Origin: Halomonas sp. ALS9
GTDB lineage: Bacteria > Pseudomonadota > Gammaproteobacteria > Pseudomonadales > Halomonadaceae
Assembly (NCBI RefSeq): GCF_001651035.1
Contig: NZ_LXRG01000183.1
Span: forward strand, 62,001-126,000
Direction of reading: 5' to 3'
DNA length: 64,000 bases
Under the pieces are notes generated by a model. It did no database searches. It had not been told where the DNA came from and saw only the letters and a list, made by a program, of their open reading frames with translations. Positions 16,287-26,021 of the stretch are shown here, in pieces; position 1 is the first letter of the stretch; each line of letters starts with the position of its first letter. Position numbers and translations under genes: made by a program.

Positions 16287-18125
16287 TTAATAGCTTTCAA
16301 ACAGGTACTCAATGGGCGTCGGGCGACCCAATAGGTAGCCTTGATAACGATAGCAGCCATGGCCTCTTAGCCAATTAAGCTGCTCTTTTGTCTCCACCCC
16401 TTCCGCTACCACGGTTAAGCCTAAACTCACCGCCAGTAGTATCGTGGTATCGACAATCGCTGCGTCTGTCTTATCGGTCAGCAGTTCTTGAATAAACGAT
16501 TGATCTATTTTCAACTCATCCAGCGGCAAGCGTTTCAGATAACTCAGCGATGAGTAGCCCGTACCAAAATCATCCAGCGCAAAGCGGATCCCCCTGGCAC
16601 GCAGTTTCAACATCGTGTTGCGCACTCTAACCGGCTCGTGCATCAACAGGCTCTCGGTCACTTCGAGCACCAAGCGGCTTGGCGGCGCCTGGGTTTCGGC
16701 TAGCAGCGCCTCGACATCACGCACGAACTCTGGCTGCTGAAACTGCACGGAACTCACGTTGACGGAAATACTCAATGGCGCGTAGGCAGCTTGGTGAGAC
16801 CACTTGGCTAGCTGCTCGCAGGCTGAGCGCAGCACCCAGTAACCGATCGGCACAATCAGCCGATTCTCTTCCGCAAGCGGGATAAAGGTCGCGGGTGAGA
16901 CCCAGCCACGTAGAGGATGGTACCAGCGCAGTAATGCTTCTACGCCGGTAGTCACGCCCTGATGGTCGACCTGCACTTGGTAGTGCAGCGCCAGTTCGTT
17001 GCGTTCGAGCGCTTTATGCAGATCGGCCTCTAAACTGGCCCTTTCCAGTACGCTGGTTTGCATATCCGTATTAAAAAAGCACAGCGTATTGCCGCCTATG
17101 CTTTTCGCCTGCTGCAACGCCATATCAGCCTGTTGCAGCACGCTATCCATACTGTGCTCGCCCCCTCCCGTAAACAGTGCAATACCAATACTGGCACTGA
17201 TCGGTAGCGAATGGTTGTTTCTTAATTGCGCAATGGTTTCCAACAGCTGTCGCGCCACACGCTCGGCTTTTAGTACAGCGTTGGTCTGTTGCTCGCCCAG
17301 GTTATTGATCAGCACCACAAACTCATCGCTACTAAAGCGAGCTAGCGTTTCCTCTGCGTCAAGCCGCTGGCGTAGCTGTTCAGCAACGCTAATCAATAGC
17401 TGGTCACCACTCTCATGGCCCTGGATATCATTCACTAAGCGGAAATTATCCAGATCAATCACCATCACCGCGCTATAGGTCTCAGCCCACCCATCATGCT
17501 CAATAGCGGCCGTTAAGGAATCCATCAGCAGCCGCCGGTTGGGCAGACCTGTTAGCGAGTCATAGAAGGCCAGGTAGTGAGTGCGCGACTGCATTTCGAG
17601 GTAGTCAGTCAGTTCAGTCGAAATACCGCACAGGGAAGGGGGAGCGCCAGGCGACATGGAAAGCGGCATTTTTATCGATAAGAATGTCCTTACCCGGCTT
17701 TCGCCCTTCAAGACATTGCTCTCTTCTACCGTCACTTTTTTTCCTGAATCCAAGACATTGCGATCAACCTGATTGATCTCAGCGGCGCTCCCAGGATCAA
17801 AAAACGCCTCATCACGCTTACCGATAATTTTTTCGGCAGGCAGGCCAAATAGATCGCTAATGCGACGATTAACGTATTGGTATTCTAAGGTCGGGGATTT
17901 GATATAAATAAACGCATCGACGCTATCCAGGATCGTTGCCAGCATCTCTTTATTGGACTGGAGTAACGCCCGGTTATGCTGCATACGCCGCTTGAGCAAT
18001 AGATTGCCCAGCAGCGCCAAAAGAAGGAAAACGAGCAGCAAGGCGATCCCCCAACGCCCCAGGTAGCCATCAATACTGCGTAGCAGCTCCGCCGGAAGAG
18101 CTGCAAACGAGGCAAAATAGTTCAT
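16287..18125 (-). CDS. PAS-GGDEF-EAL protein, degenerate GGDEF, likely c-di-GMP phosphodiesterase
   Basis: A 612-residue membrane protein with one N-terminal helix (IALLLVFLLLALLGNLLL, about 27-44). A PAS domain spans about 60-175, a GGDEF domain about 185-345 and an EAL domain about 365-605. The GGDEF site reads SSDEF (265-269), so cyclase activity is probably lost and the domain may bind GTP as a regulator. The EAL domain keeps VEALLRW, DDFGTGYSSL, KIDQSF and EGVET, so it should hydrolyse c-di-GMP. It ends 9 bp before the GST gene start side and shares its strand. Confidence 0.9.
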   Translation of the reverse strand: MNYFASFAALPAELLRSIDGYLGRWGIALLLVFLLLALLGNLLLKRRMQHNRALLQSNKEMLATILDSVDAFIYIKSPTLEYQYVNRRISDLFGLPAEKIIGKRDEAFFDPGSAAEINQVDRNVLDSGKKVTVEESNVLKGESRVRTFLSIKMPLSMSPGAPPSLCGISTELTDYLEMQSRTHYLAFYDSLTGLPNRRLLMDSLTAAIEHDGWAETYSAVMVIDLDNFRLVNDIQGHESGDQLLISVAEQLRQRLDAEETLARFSSDEFVVLINNLGEQQTNAVLKAERVARQLLETIAQLRNNHSLPISASIGIALFTGGGEHSMDSVLQQADMALQQAKSIGGNTLCFFNTDMQTSVLERASLEADLHKALERNELALHYQVQVDHQGVTTGVEALLRWYHPLRGWVSPATFIPLAEENRLIVPIGYWVLRSACEQLAKWSHQAAYAPLSISVNVSSVQFQQPEFVRDVEALLAETQAPPSRLVLEVTESLLMHEPVRVRNTMLKLRARGIRFALDDFGTGYSSLSYLKRLPLDELKIDQSFIQELLTDKTDAAIVDTTILLAVSLGLTVVAEGVETKEQLNWLRGHGCYRYQGYLLGRPTPIEYLFESY

Positions 18126-18134
18126 GGTGGCTGT

Positions 18135-18806
18135 TTACTGGCCCGGCATGGTAAGTGGCCCCGCCCGCTCGACCACTCGCTGCCAGGCGGCATCTTGCTC
18201 AATGCGTGAGACAAAAGCGGCAATGGCAGGATAGCTCTCCAGCGACCGTACGGCGGCCACCGCCTGTAGTGGAAAGCTCATTTGCATATCCGCGCCGCTG
18301 GGCCACTGCCCGCCAAAATTACCCTCTGCCAACAAGTGTTGATTAATAAAGTTAAGGTGCCTTTTAAGCTGCGGCGCCAGAAAGCGTTTGCTGACGGTAT
18401 CGCTAATCCCTTTCGCCACTGGCTTAATCAGCCAGGGAGTCTGTTTAGGAATTTGGCTGAACACAAGCTGCATCACCAGCAACGGCATTAATGAGCCTTC
18501 GGCATAGTGCAACCAGTAGCGGTAATCTACCCAAGCACGTATATCATCCGGCGCAGGCTGACAGCGGCCCTGTCCATAGCGCTGCAGCAGATAATCAATG
18601 ATTGCGCCTGACTCAGCCACGGTGATGTCGCCATCGGTAATCACCGGAGACTTACCTAGCGGATGGATTTTTTTCAGCGCATCAGGCGCTTGCTGTGTTT
18701 TACCATCGCGCTGGTAAACCACCAACTCGTAGTCCAGTTCAAGGGCTTCAAGTAGCCACAGGATGCGGTGCGAACGAGACTTTTCCAGATGGTGAACGTG
18801 GATCAT
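18135..18806 (-). CDS. Glutathione S-transferase family protein
   Basis: A 223-residue cytosolic protein. The thioredoxin-like N-terminal domain has HHLEKSRSHRILWLLEAL, the cis-Pro region HPLGKSPVITDGD and the glutathione-contacting ESGAIIDYLL. An all-helical C-terminal domain follows. The ATG at 18806 has GGAG five bases upstream; a GTG at 18812 is less likely. It is followed after 9 bp by the GGDEF-EAL gene, probably cotranscribed. Substrate unknown. Confidence 0.9.
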   Translation of the reverse strand: MIHVHHLEKSRSHRILWLLEALELDYELVVYQRDGKTQQAPDALKKIHPLGKSPVITDGDITVAESGAIIDYLLQRYGQGRCQPAPDDIRAWVDYRYWLHYAEGSLMPLLVMQLVFSQIPKQTPWLIKPVAKGISDTVSKRFLAPQLKRHLNFINQHLLAEGNFGGQWPSGADMQMSFPLQAVAAVRSLESYPAIAAFVSRIEQDAAWQRVVERAGPLTMPGQ

Positions 18807-18982
18807 AAACACTCCATGGGGGCTGAGTTGCGCGCCAGCGTTGCACTGGCGACACTTGTCCTTTGTTTACAGGCACATTTAGCTTAGTACCATAAAGCCC
18901 ATCATCATAGGAGCAATAGTATCAACGCAGCGCCGAACCCCATGGAGGTATCAACAAAAGCAACGCTTATTAATTAGGTACG

Positions 18983-19558
18983 CTATGACCGGTGCGCGTG
19001 GCGCCAACGCGCCAATAAATCCAGCGGTGACCATTTACCTTGCAGCCAGGGCGCTAATAAACGCATAGAGAGCGGAATAAACACAAACACCATCACTGGC
19101 GTCAACATTAGCGTGCTCACCACCACCCGCGGCAGCAGCGCCCAATCGGCCAGTACGCCACCAAATACAAGTTGAAAGATTAGCGAGATAGGAAAGAAAG
19201 CCAGCCACACGGCCACGGCCTGTTTCCAGCGCGGCGGTGCGCTGCTGCCGGTTTGAAACCACGCATCCAGCCCGGTGGCACGGTGCTCATGGGGCGCTTC
19301 ATACAAGCCCTTACCGCGCGCCAACCACGCATGCCGTGAGGCTGAATGTTCCCAGGCGGCTAGGGTTTCGCTACTGCTAAAGCGGAATATGATCTGATAC
19401 TCGTCGTCATCGGCAGGGGGAGCCAATACGCCGGAGCCGAGGTAGCCAGCAAAATCGGCCGCCAGCTCGCGCCCTTCGTTAAGCCAACGATTAAAGTCGG
19501 CGTAGCGGCCGTGCTCAACGCGACGAGCCACCATCAATGTGACAGGTGAGGCAGACAT
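18983..19558 (-). CDS. Antibiotic biosynthesis monooxygenase-like membrane protein
   Basis: A 191-residue protein. Residues about 1-100 form an ABM/dimeric alpha-beta barrel domain (VTLMVARRVEHGRYADFNRWL, YQIIFRFSSSETLAAWEHS). Residues about 112-175 hold two transmembrane helices (AVWLAFFPISLIFQLVFG and VVVSTLMLTPVMVFVFIPLSM). This domain pair is a known arrangement for hypothetical ABM proteins. An AGGAGA site precedes the ATG. Function unknown. Confidence 0.82.
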   Translation of the reverse strand: MSASPVTLMVARRVEHGRYADFNRWLNEGRELAADFAGYLGSGVLAPPADDDEYQIIFRFSSSETLAAWEHSASRHAWLARGKGLYEAPHEHRATGLDAWFQTGSSAPPRWKQAVAVWLAFFPISLIFQLVFGGVLADWALLPRVVVSTLMLTPVMVFVFIPLSMRLLAPWLQGKWSPLDLLARWRHAHRS

Positions 19559-19686
19559 GGTATATCTCCTAATGTGTCCACAGCCAGGGCCGGGTAGGCA
19601 GGCTGTTTGCTTTCAAGGGGGTAACCCAGAAAGTCAGAATTGCCACATTATACAAGCAATGATGATGCCATGTTGTGAATGTTACG

Positions 19687-20100
19687 CTATGACAGTCTGC
19701 GCAGCGTAGCTTCACGCCCAGGTACAGGGTTGGGACGCTCTCCGCGTTGAAACGCGCATACATGAATATAGATATCCACAGCACAGCGGATGGCATCGGC
19801 CTCTTGGGGGTCAGGGTCAACTACCGGGCCGGTATATTCGCCCTCGCTACGTAGCACGACATCTAGTTCCGTTCGGTAACGGCCTAGCAGGTGCTCCAGG
19901 TTGATGTGTATACGATGAACTTCCAGACTAAACGCTTGGCGCTGCTCGGTGCGTTTAAGGATATCCAAAGGGTTTGAAGCAGCTTCAATCAAGCTTTCTA
20001 ACGTAGCGAAAACTAACTTTTCAGCGCTGTTTAAATTGGGAATAATGGAATAAATGAGGTCATTTAAGGTGATCGGTGTTCCATGGCGGTGCATAGGCAA
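19687..20100 (-). CDS. Hypothetical protein linked to DUF2835
   Basis: A 137-residue soluble protein with no family I recognise. It begins with a helical segment (TLNDLIYSIIPNLNSAEKLVFATLESLIEAASNPLDILKR) and ends in a basic tail. It starts 1 bp after the DUF2835 stop, so the two are surely cotranscribed. Confidence 0.6.
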   Translation of the reverse strand: MPMHRHGTPITLNDLIYSIIPNLNSAEKLVFATLESLIEAASNPLDILKRTEQRQAFSLEVHRIHINLEHLLGRYRTELDVVLRSEGEYTGPVVDPDPQEADAIRCAVDIYIHVCAFQRGERPNPVPGREATLRRLS

Positions 20101-20101
20101 T

Positions 20102-20329
20102 TCAACGTCCGGTTAAGGGATCTATGCTAATGAATCGACCCTGCTCAGAAAAACTTAATCGATAAATACCGCGTACGCCATCACGCCCCACCACTCGGCG
20201 AATCGCCTCGGCGGGAAATATTACCCAACGACCATCAACACTGCGGGTACGTACATTGGCAATACGCCCTTCGTAATGGGCTAGGCACTCGTCGTAGTTA
20301 AGATTAATGAACACATCAATGGTTTGCAT
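20102..20329 (-). CDS. DUF2835 family protein
   Basis: A 75-residue protein (MQTIDVFINLNYDECLAHYEG..., FPAEAIRRVV, GVRGIYRLSF) that matches the short DUF2835 family found widely in gammaproteobacteria; its function is unknown. I chose the ATG at 20329 for the family length; the frame is open to a TTG at 20392. Confidence 0.85.
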   Translation of the reverse strand: MQTIDVFINLNYDECLAHYEGRIANVRTRSVDGRWVIFPAEAIRRVVGRDGVRGIYRLSFSEQGRFISIDPLTGR

Positions 20330-20416
20330 AGGGTCGGCATCGTGCAAACTTGCACTCTCGGCATTGCTCGCTAATACTTCATGGTATCCCAACTCGTACT
20401 TAGTCGGTAATTAACT

Positions 20417-21082
20417 ATGGCCGTTTCTTCCATTAGCACTGTGTCCCTCGCTGCCTGGGCGTACCCTTCAGCGAATACAATCTCCCCGCGGGTTGAGCAA
20501 GCCGCTAAAAGCCGTGCACTTGAAGAAGATACGGCGTCTACCGACGACCCAAAAACGACTAGCGCTAGTGAAGAGAGCAGCGAAGAGATTAGCAGTGCTG
20601 AGGCTGGCCCCAAACGGGCGGACGGCACGCCTATGGCGCCGGAAGAGATTCAGTACTTAGATCAACTTAAACAGACCGACCGCGAAGTACGCCAACACGA
20701 GATGGCGCACCAAATAGCGGGCGGCGCCTATACGGGCGGCGCCAGCTACGAGTACGAAGTTGGCCCCGATGGCAAGCGCTATGCAGTCGCGGGGGAGGTA
20801 CCCATCGATTATGGCCCGGTGCCCAACGACCCCCAAGCCACTATCGAAAAAATGCAGACGGTGATCGCTGCGGCAATGGCACCTGCAGATCCGTCCCCGA
20901 CAGATTACCAAATTGCCGCCCAAGCACGGCAGTACCTGCTGGAAGCTAAGCTCGAAGCGTCCATGCAGCGCAGTGAAATGGAGCAAGCTCGCAGCAACGG
21001 CGCCGCGGCAACCTCACCCACTGCTACATCCACTAACACGCCCCCCTCAGATGCATCAGCCGCTGATGAGCTAGCCGCTTAG
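20417..21082 (+). CDS. Putative metalloprotease, SprA-related (CJM1_0395) family
   Basis: A 221-residue protein. A low-complexity acidic/Ser-rich region (about 25-70) precedes a conserved core with H94-E95-M-A-H98, an HExxH zinc-protease motif, then GGAYTGGASYEYEVGPDGKRYAVAGEVPID. A helical segment and an Ala/Thr-rich tail follow. That core is the hallmark of the SprA-related family, whose substrates are unknown. It is divergent from the DUF2835 gene. Confidence 0.87.
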   Translation: MAVSSISTVSLAAWAYPSANTISPRVEQAAKSRALEEDTASTDDPKTTSASEESSEEISSAEAGPKRADGTPMAPEEIQYLDQLKQTDREVRQHEMAHQIAGGAYTGGASYEYEVGPDGKRYAVAGEVPIDYGPVPNDPQATIEKMQTVIAAAMAPADPSPTDYQIAAQARQYLLEAKLEASMQRSEMEQARSNGAAATSPTATSTNTPPSDASAADELAA

Positions 21083-21090
21083 TCGGCCGC

Positions 21091-22896
21091 TTAGTTGGTC
21101 GACACTGCGAGGGAATTCCACTCCCCGCGACTAGGCCAATTCGCCAGCCAGGCAGGCAGTGCTTCGGCAGGCATCGGGCGGGCAATACCATAGCCTTGAG
21201 CTAACTCGCACCCCAGCGACATCAAGGCTTTGGCATGCTCTAAGGTTTCTACACCTTCTGCCAACATAGGCCGTTTAAAGCGATTAGCCATATAAATAAC
21301 GCTCTCCACGATCGCCATATCGTCTTGATCGCTGAGCATGTCGCGGACAAAGCTCTGGTCTATTTTGATCAGGCTGACCGGCAGCTGCCGTAGGTGGGTT
21401 AACGACGAAAACCCGGTACCAAAGTCATCGATAGCAAAACTCACGCCCAGTGACTGACAGCGCGACATATTTTGCAGTGCGGCCTGGATGTCGTGCATTG
21501 CAGCACTCTCCAGCACTTCGAGTTTGAGCATTGCGGGCGGCACATCGGGGTGGCGTGCCAGCAGTTCGCCTAAACGTTGACTAAAGTTATCCACTAGCAA
21601 ATGCGTAGGGCTTATATTCACATTGATCGGCAGCGCAATGCCTTGAGCATGCCATTTAGTTAACTGGCGCAACGCCTGCTCAATGACCCACTCGCCAAGA
21701 TCCACTTCTAACGGCGTATTATCGATAATGGGTAGAAACTGCGCGGGCGCAAGCAATCCCTCTTCAGGGTGTTGCCAACGAATCAGCGCCTCCAGGCCCA
21801 CCACGTTGCCACTACGCATATCAACCTGGGGCTGATAATACAGGCGCAGCTCCTGGTTATTGAGTGCATCTATAAAACGCTGGCGCTGCTCATGGCGCAC
21901 CTGCAGTAAGCGGTCATGGTTCGGGTCAAAAAAGTGAAAGGTATCGCGGCCACGCTGTTTGGCACGGTACATCGCCTGATTGGCATGACGTAACAGTAGA
22001 TCGCCCTGAACGTTGTCATTTGGGTAGAGCGTCACCCCCAAACTTGCCGTCAGGTGAATACTCTGCCCGTCAATCATCAGTGGTTGGCGAATGGAGGCTA
22101 ACAACTTCTCAAAAAAATCGTCATCGACGCCATGGTGGAGTAACAGTACAAACTCGTCGCCCCCCACTCGCGCCAACACATCATCCCCAAACAGCAGATG
22201 GCTTATACGCTGCGAAAAAGAAGACAGCAGCGCATCGCCCACGGTGGAACCCAAACGGTCATTAATATTTTTGAAGAAATCGATATCCAGCGAGCACACC
22301 GCCAGGGGTAGCTGCTGCGCTTCTACATGCTGCATGGACTCTTGAATCAATTGGGTCAGCAGTTGCAGGTTAGGTAGCCCGGTAAGGGCATCAAAATAGA
22401 CTTCTCGATTAAGGTGTCGGGCATGTGCCGGAATAGCTGAAAGGTCAGCCAACACAATCACATGGTGATCGATCTCACCGTGCTCATCGCGCACACGATT
22501 AATCGACATCATCCCCGGATAAAACTGGCCATCGTGGCTACGGTAGCTCACCTGGCTTTTGCTACGGTCACGCAATTGCAGCTCTTCACGCATCAATCGC
22601 GTGGTGCGGCTATCATCCAGCGGTAAAATGCTGAATGCTCCCGGCGTTTTGCCCTGTACATCACCCTGGGTAAACCCCGTTAACTCACAAAAAGCGGGGT
22701 TCACCTCCACCACTCGATTTTCCGCATCGGTAATAATGATCGCTTCATTGGCGTAGCAAAATACCGATTCAGCGGGAGACGCTGTCTGGTCGACGGATGC
22801 TGTTGGCATCGCGTTCACACGGGGCAGTGAAGGTGTTGGCTGGGAGTGCTGTTGAGACAAAGACTGTTCCTTCGATAAATTCAAGGATTCAAACAT
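21091..22896 (-). CDS. PAS-GGDEF-EAL c-di-GMP signalling protein
   Basis: A 601-residue cytoplasmic protein with no membrane helix. A PAS domain spans about 45-155 (FCYANEAIIITDAENRVVEVNPAFCELTGF), GGDEF about 165-325 with intact GGDEF at 245-249, and EAL about 345-590 with LEALIRW, DDFGTGFSSL, KIDQSF and EGVET. Both catalytic sites look intact, so it could make or break c-di-GMP depending on signal. The last 15 bp face the convergent metalloprotease gene. Confidence 0.92.
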   Translation of the reverse strand: MFESLNLSKEQSLSQQHSQPTPSLPRVNAMPTASVDQTASPAESVFCYANEAIIITDAENRVVEVNPAFCELTGFTQGDVQGKTPGAFSILPLDDSRTTRLMREELQLRDRSKSQVSYRSHDGQFYPGMMSINRVRDEHGEIDHHVIVLADLSAIPAHARHLNREVYFDALTGLPNLQLLTQLIQESMQHVEAQQLPLAVCSLDIDFFKNINDRLGSTVGDALLSSFSQRISHLLFGDDVLARVGGDEFVLLLHHGVDDDFFEKLLASIRQPLMIDGQSIHLTASLGVTLYPNDNVQGDLLLRHANQAMYRAKQRGRDTFHFFDPNHDRLLQVRHEQRQRFIDALNNQELRLYYQPQVDMRSGNVVGLEALIRWQHPEEGLLAPAQFLPIIDNTPLEVDLGEWVIEQALRQLTKWHAQGIALPINVNISPTHLLVDNFSQRLGELLARHPDVPPAMLKLEVLESAAMHDIQAALQNMSRCQSLGVSFAIDDFGTGFSSLTHLRQLPVSLIKIDQSFVRDMLSDQDDMAIVESVIYMANRFKRPMLAEGVETLEHAKALMSLGCELAQGYGIARPMPAEALPAWLANWPSRGEWNSLAVSTN

Positions 22897-23036
22897 ACGT
22901 CTTTGCTCTCCTCGTCGTTTTATTGAGCCATCGCCATATAAATTCGTTGTTATATAGAGCCGTTATTAGGTAAATAGCGTCGTTATTATGAAGGCAGTAG
23001 TGTTGCCAGGCATAATAACACCCTATGAAGGCGAAG

Positions 23037-23086
23037 GTACTTTACCCTGCGGAGTACTTTACCCTGAGGAGTACCTTATCGGCTGA
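23037..23086. repeat. 17-bp tandem repeats upstream of the PAS-GGDEF-EAL gene
   Basis: GTACTTTACCCTGCGGA, then GTACTTTACCCTGAGGA, then a third weaker copy starting GTACCTTATCGG. They lie between the GGDEF-EAL start and the NlpC/P60 stop. Confidence 0.7.
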
Positions 23087-23098
23087 CGAGACAATAAG

Positions 23099-23626
23099 TT
23101 AAGGCGCTGGACTGGCCGCACCCAAAAAGCGCGCCTGCCAGTAATCGATATCTAACGGCACGCTGACTACTGCACGGCCATTGCCAGGTGCATGAATCAT
23201 TTGGCCGTTGCCACGATAAATCCCGACATGAGTAGCTTTGCGGCGCTCGCCAAAGAAAAGCAGATCGCCGGGGCGAGGGGCTTCCACCTGGGGCAAGGCA
23301 CGAAACTGCTCCTCAGCGGTACGCGGCACGCGAATACCCGCCGCTCGGTAGGTCATTTCCACTAGGCCAGAGCAGTCCAGACCATCGGGCGTATTGCCCC
23401 CAAAGCGATACGGTGTGCCAATGGCCTGCTGGGCATGGGAGAGAATCAGCGCACGCTCCATAGAGAGGCCTGCGCGGCTAGGCGGTGCCTCAATGGGGGT
23501 AAGATCACGGCTGGCGCAACCCGCTAACGCCAGCAGCAACAGACCGGTTAGCAGCCACCTTCCAGAAGGTGCCGACCCGCAAGATAGAGACCACAGACGA
23601 ACCAACAGCATGGGCAGCCGCTCCAA
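23099..23626 (-). CDS. NlpC/P60 family lipoprotein (cell-wall peptidase)
   Basis: A 175-residue lipoprotein. The signal peptide ends in a lipobox LALAGC with lipidated C37. The NlpC/P60 domain (about 60-170) has the Cys-His-His site: C85 in DCSGLVEMTYRAAG, H133 in THVGIY and H145 in IHAPG. Such enzymes cleave peptide cross-bridges in peptidoglycan. It lies downstream of the histidine phosphatase gene on the same strand. Confidence 0.9.
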   Translation of the reverse strand: MERLPMLLVRLWSLSCGSAPSGRWLLTGLLLLALAGCASRDLTPIEAPPSRAGLSMERALILSHAQQAIGTPYRFGGNTPDGLDCSGLVEMTYRAAGIRVPRTAEEQFRALPQVEAPRPGDLLFFGERRKATHVGIYRGNGQMIHAPGNGRAVVSVPLDIDYWQARFLGAASPAP

Positions 23627-23676
23627 TAAACCAACGTGCCTTCATGATGGCCCAAAGCCTGCCTAGCCGCCAATGG

Positions 23677-24306
23677 TTAGCGGCCGATCCACTCGACAAA
23701 GCTGGTTTCACCCAGCGCATGGCGCTCATGACGCACCCGGCTCATTGCCGCGTAGGGTAAATCCATTGCCAATACCCGCGAAAGCGGCTGCTCAATCACC
23801 TGGCGCAGCAGGCCATTGCAGACAAATAGATGGGCCACTACCAGCACATGCTTGCCCGGCGGATTGCTTAACAACTGCTGCCAGGCCCCGGCCAATCGTG
23901 CGTCAAAGGCGTGCAGGGTTTCGCCACCGGGCGGAGACACCGCAGCGGGGTCGTGCCAGAACGCACTCATTCGCCCAGTGCCCTCTTCGGCAAACACCTG
24001 GGCATGGGTTTTGCCCTCCCAACGCCCCAGATGCAGCTCGGCAAAATCCTCTTCCACCTGAACCGGCAGATCAAACTCTTCACCCAGCCATAGGGCGAAT
24101 TCGCGACAGCGCGTTAATGGCGAAGTGACAATCGCATCGTAGGGTAAATGCCCCTCTACGGTTTGGCGCATCACTGCATCGGTGACCTGCTGCCAGCCGG
24201 TTTCACTGAGCGGATGGTCGGTGGAGCCGCGGAGCATACGCCCGCCCACCGGCTCACCGTGGCGCAATAAATCTATCTTTGTTTGTTCGGCTTCAGGAAA
24301 GCGCAT
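23677..24306 (-). CDS. Histidine phosphatase family protein
   Basis: A 209-residue cytoplasmic phosphatase. The catalytic LLRHGEP motif (phospho-accepting His, about residue 16) and the second histidine in VVAHLFV (about 159) are present, as is SPLTRCREFA. It is the last gene of the phnDCEE unit, 49 bp after the second phnE. This suggests it acts on a phosphorus compound linked to that import, but family members also include alpha-ribazole and sugar phosphatases. Confidence 0.85.
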   Translation of the reverse strand: MRFPEAEQTKIDLLRHGEPVGGRMLRGSTDHPLSETGWQQVTDAVMRQTVEGHLPYDAIVTSPLTRCREFALWLGEEFDLPVQVEEDFAELHLGRWEGKTHAQVFAEEGTGRMSAFWHDPAAVSPPGGETLHAFDARLAGAWQQLLSNPPGKHVLVVAHLFVCNGLLRQVIEQPLSRVLAMDLPYAAMSRVRHERHALGETSFVEWIGR

Positions 24307-24355
24307 AGGGGTAACCTCGCCGATCTAGGCAGTTTGCAGATTAGGAAGCCGATGA

Positions 24356-25171
24356 TTAGATAATCGCGTGGCGCACCCGCGCGGAGATCCACTCCGACAC
24401 CAGCACAGTGGCAAAAATCATAATAAAAATAACGCTGACCTGATCCCAGGCGAGGCTGTTGATCGAGGCATTCAACTGCAGACCGATACCACCGGCCCCG
24501 ACCAATCCCAATACCGTGGATTCGCGGATATTAATGTCCCAGCGGTAGACGCTAATGCCGGCAAAGGCGGGCATAACCTGCGGTAACACGCCGTAGTTCA
24601 TCACCTGCATACGGCTCGCGCCGGTCGCGCTAATCGCCTCAACGGGGGTGGGGTGAATCTCTTCAATCGCTTCGTACAGCAGCTTGCCCACAAAGCCGAT
24701 GGAGCGCAGGGCGATAGCGATAATCCCCGCCAGTACGCCGGGGCCAAGAATGGTCACCAGCAGCATTGCCCAAATCAGCGAGTTAATCGAGCGCGACGAG
24801 ACAATCACCATCAGCGCCACGCTTCGAACCAGTGGGTGCGGCGTGGTATTACGAGCAGCCAAAAACGCTACCGGAAATGCCATCATGACGCCGATGACAG
24901 TGCCCAGCGTTGCAATGTTAAGCGTGTCCCACATGGGCTTCCACAGCACATTGGCATACTCCCAACGCGGCGGCATCATGCGACTAATTAAGTCACTGCC
25001 CTGGCGGCCAGCATCCTCGACGAACACCCACATGGTATTGTCGGAGATTAACTTCCAACACAGTAGAAATAGGCTGACACCCGCTAGCCACGCCAGGTAC
25101 TGCAACCATTGCGCGCGCGTGGTGCGCCGTCGCCAAACCGGCAGACCCTGTGATGTAAATGAAACAGGCAT
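24356..25171 (-). CDS. phnE: Phosphonate ABC transporter permease PhnE (second copy)
   Basis: A 271-residue inner-membrane permease with about six helices and the conserved cytoplasmic loop EAISATGASRMQVMNYGVLPQVMPAF. It also has SRSINSLIWAMLLV and DINIRESTVLGLVGAGGIG, both diagnostic of PhnE. It pairs with the upstream PhnE to form the channel. It starts 16 bp after the stop of the first phnE. The periplasmic loop region is longer than in the partner copy. Confidence 0.92.
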   Translation of the reverse strand: MPVSFTSQGLPVWRRRTTRAQWLQYLAWLAGVSLFLLCWKLISDNTMWVFVEDAGRQGSDLISRMMPPRWEYANVLWKPMWDTLNIATLGTVIGVMMAFPVAFLAARNTTPHPLVRSVALMVIVSSRSINSLIWAMLLVTILGPGVLAGIIAIALRSIGFVGKLLYEAIEEIHPTPVEAISATGASRMQVMNYGVLPQVMPAFAGISVYRWDINIRESTVLGLVGAGGIGLQLNASINSLAWDQVSVIFIMIFATVLVSEWISARVRHAII

Positions 25172-25187
25172 TTAATGTCTCCAAAAA

Positions 25188-26021
25188 TTACTGGGTCCAG
25201 CGACGGACATGGCTTGAGCTGTACTCGCACAGCAGCACGATGGCGATGATGATCAGCAGAATCGCCGCAGAGGTATCGTACTCATAGCGGCTTAGCGAAG
25301 TGTTCAGCGTAGCGCCGATACCGCCCGCCCCGACAATGCCAATCACCGCCGACTCGCGGAAATTAATATCCAGCCGATAAACCGAAAGACCGATCAAGCG
25401 CGGCATGACCTGTGGCTGAACCGCTTGGTTAATGATTTGCAGCCAGCCTGCGCCGGTTGCGCGTACGGCCTCAACCTGACGCCAATCCAAGTCTTCAATG
25501 TCTTCCGCCAGCAGCTTGGCCATAAAGCCAATCGTCGCAAAGGCCAGCGTGATCATGCCCGCCAGCGGCCCAAAGCCGAACATCACCACAAATAAAATCG
25601 CGATGATGATCTCTTGAAACGTGCGTGAAACGGCAATAATGGCGCGGCAGATTAAGTAGATCGGTAAGGGTGAAATATTACGCGCTGCGCCCAGGCCAAC
25701 CGGTATCGCGAGCAGCACACCCACAACCGTAGAGGTGAGCGTCATGGTTAAACTTTCCATCAACCCCGCGACAATATCGTCGTAACGGCTGATAAAATCG
25801 GGCTGCATAAAGGCGCCCAAAAAATTCACCGCCCGCGCTGACCCTTCGGCAACCCGCGCCCAGTTAACCTCTACCGAGGCAAGCGCTAAAAAGAGATACA
25901 CCACCGCGCCGATAGCGAGCCCCCAGCGCAGGCGTGGATTTTCGATCACCGCTAGACGCCGCCACTGGCCACGCCGCGCTGCCTGCTGCCGCCGTTCGGC
26001 CAATGTATTCGCTGTGTTCAT
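25188..26021 (-). CDS. phnE: Phosphonate ABC transporter permease PhnE (first copy)
   Basis: A 277-residue inner-membrane permease with the PhnE motifs [36 protein letters not shown] and [20 protein letters not shown] basic N-terminus ([16 protein letters not shown]) precedes the first helix. Its ATG overlaps the phnC stop by 4 bp (ATGA), showing translational coupling. Two different PhnE subunits in one operon are common for this transporter class. Confidence 0.93.
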   Translation of the reverse strand: MNTANTLAERRQQAARRGQWRRLAVIENPRLRWGLAIGAVVYLFLALASVEVNWARVAEGSARAVNFLGAFMQPDFISRYDDIVAGLMESLTMTLTSTVVGVLLAIPVGLGAARNISPLPIYLICRAIIAVSRTFQEIIIAILFVVMFGFGPLAGMITLAFATIGFMAKLLAEDIEDLDWRQVEAVRATGAGWLQIINQAVQPQVMPRLIGLSVYRLDINFRESAVIGIVGAGGIGATLNTSLSRYEYDTSAAILLIIIAIVLLCEYSSSHVRRWTQ

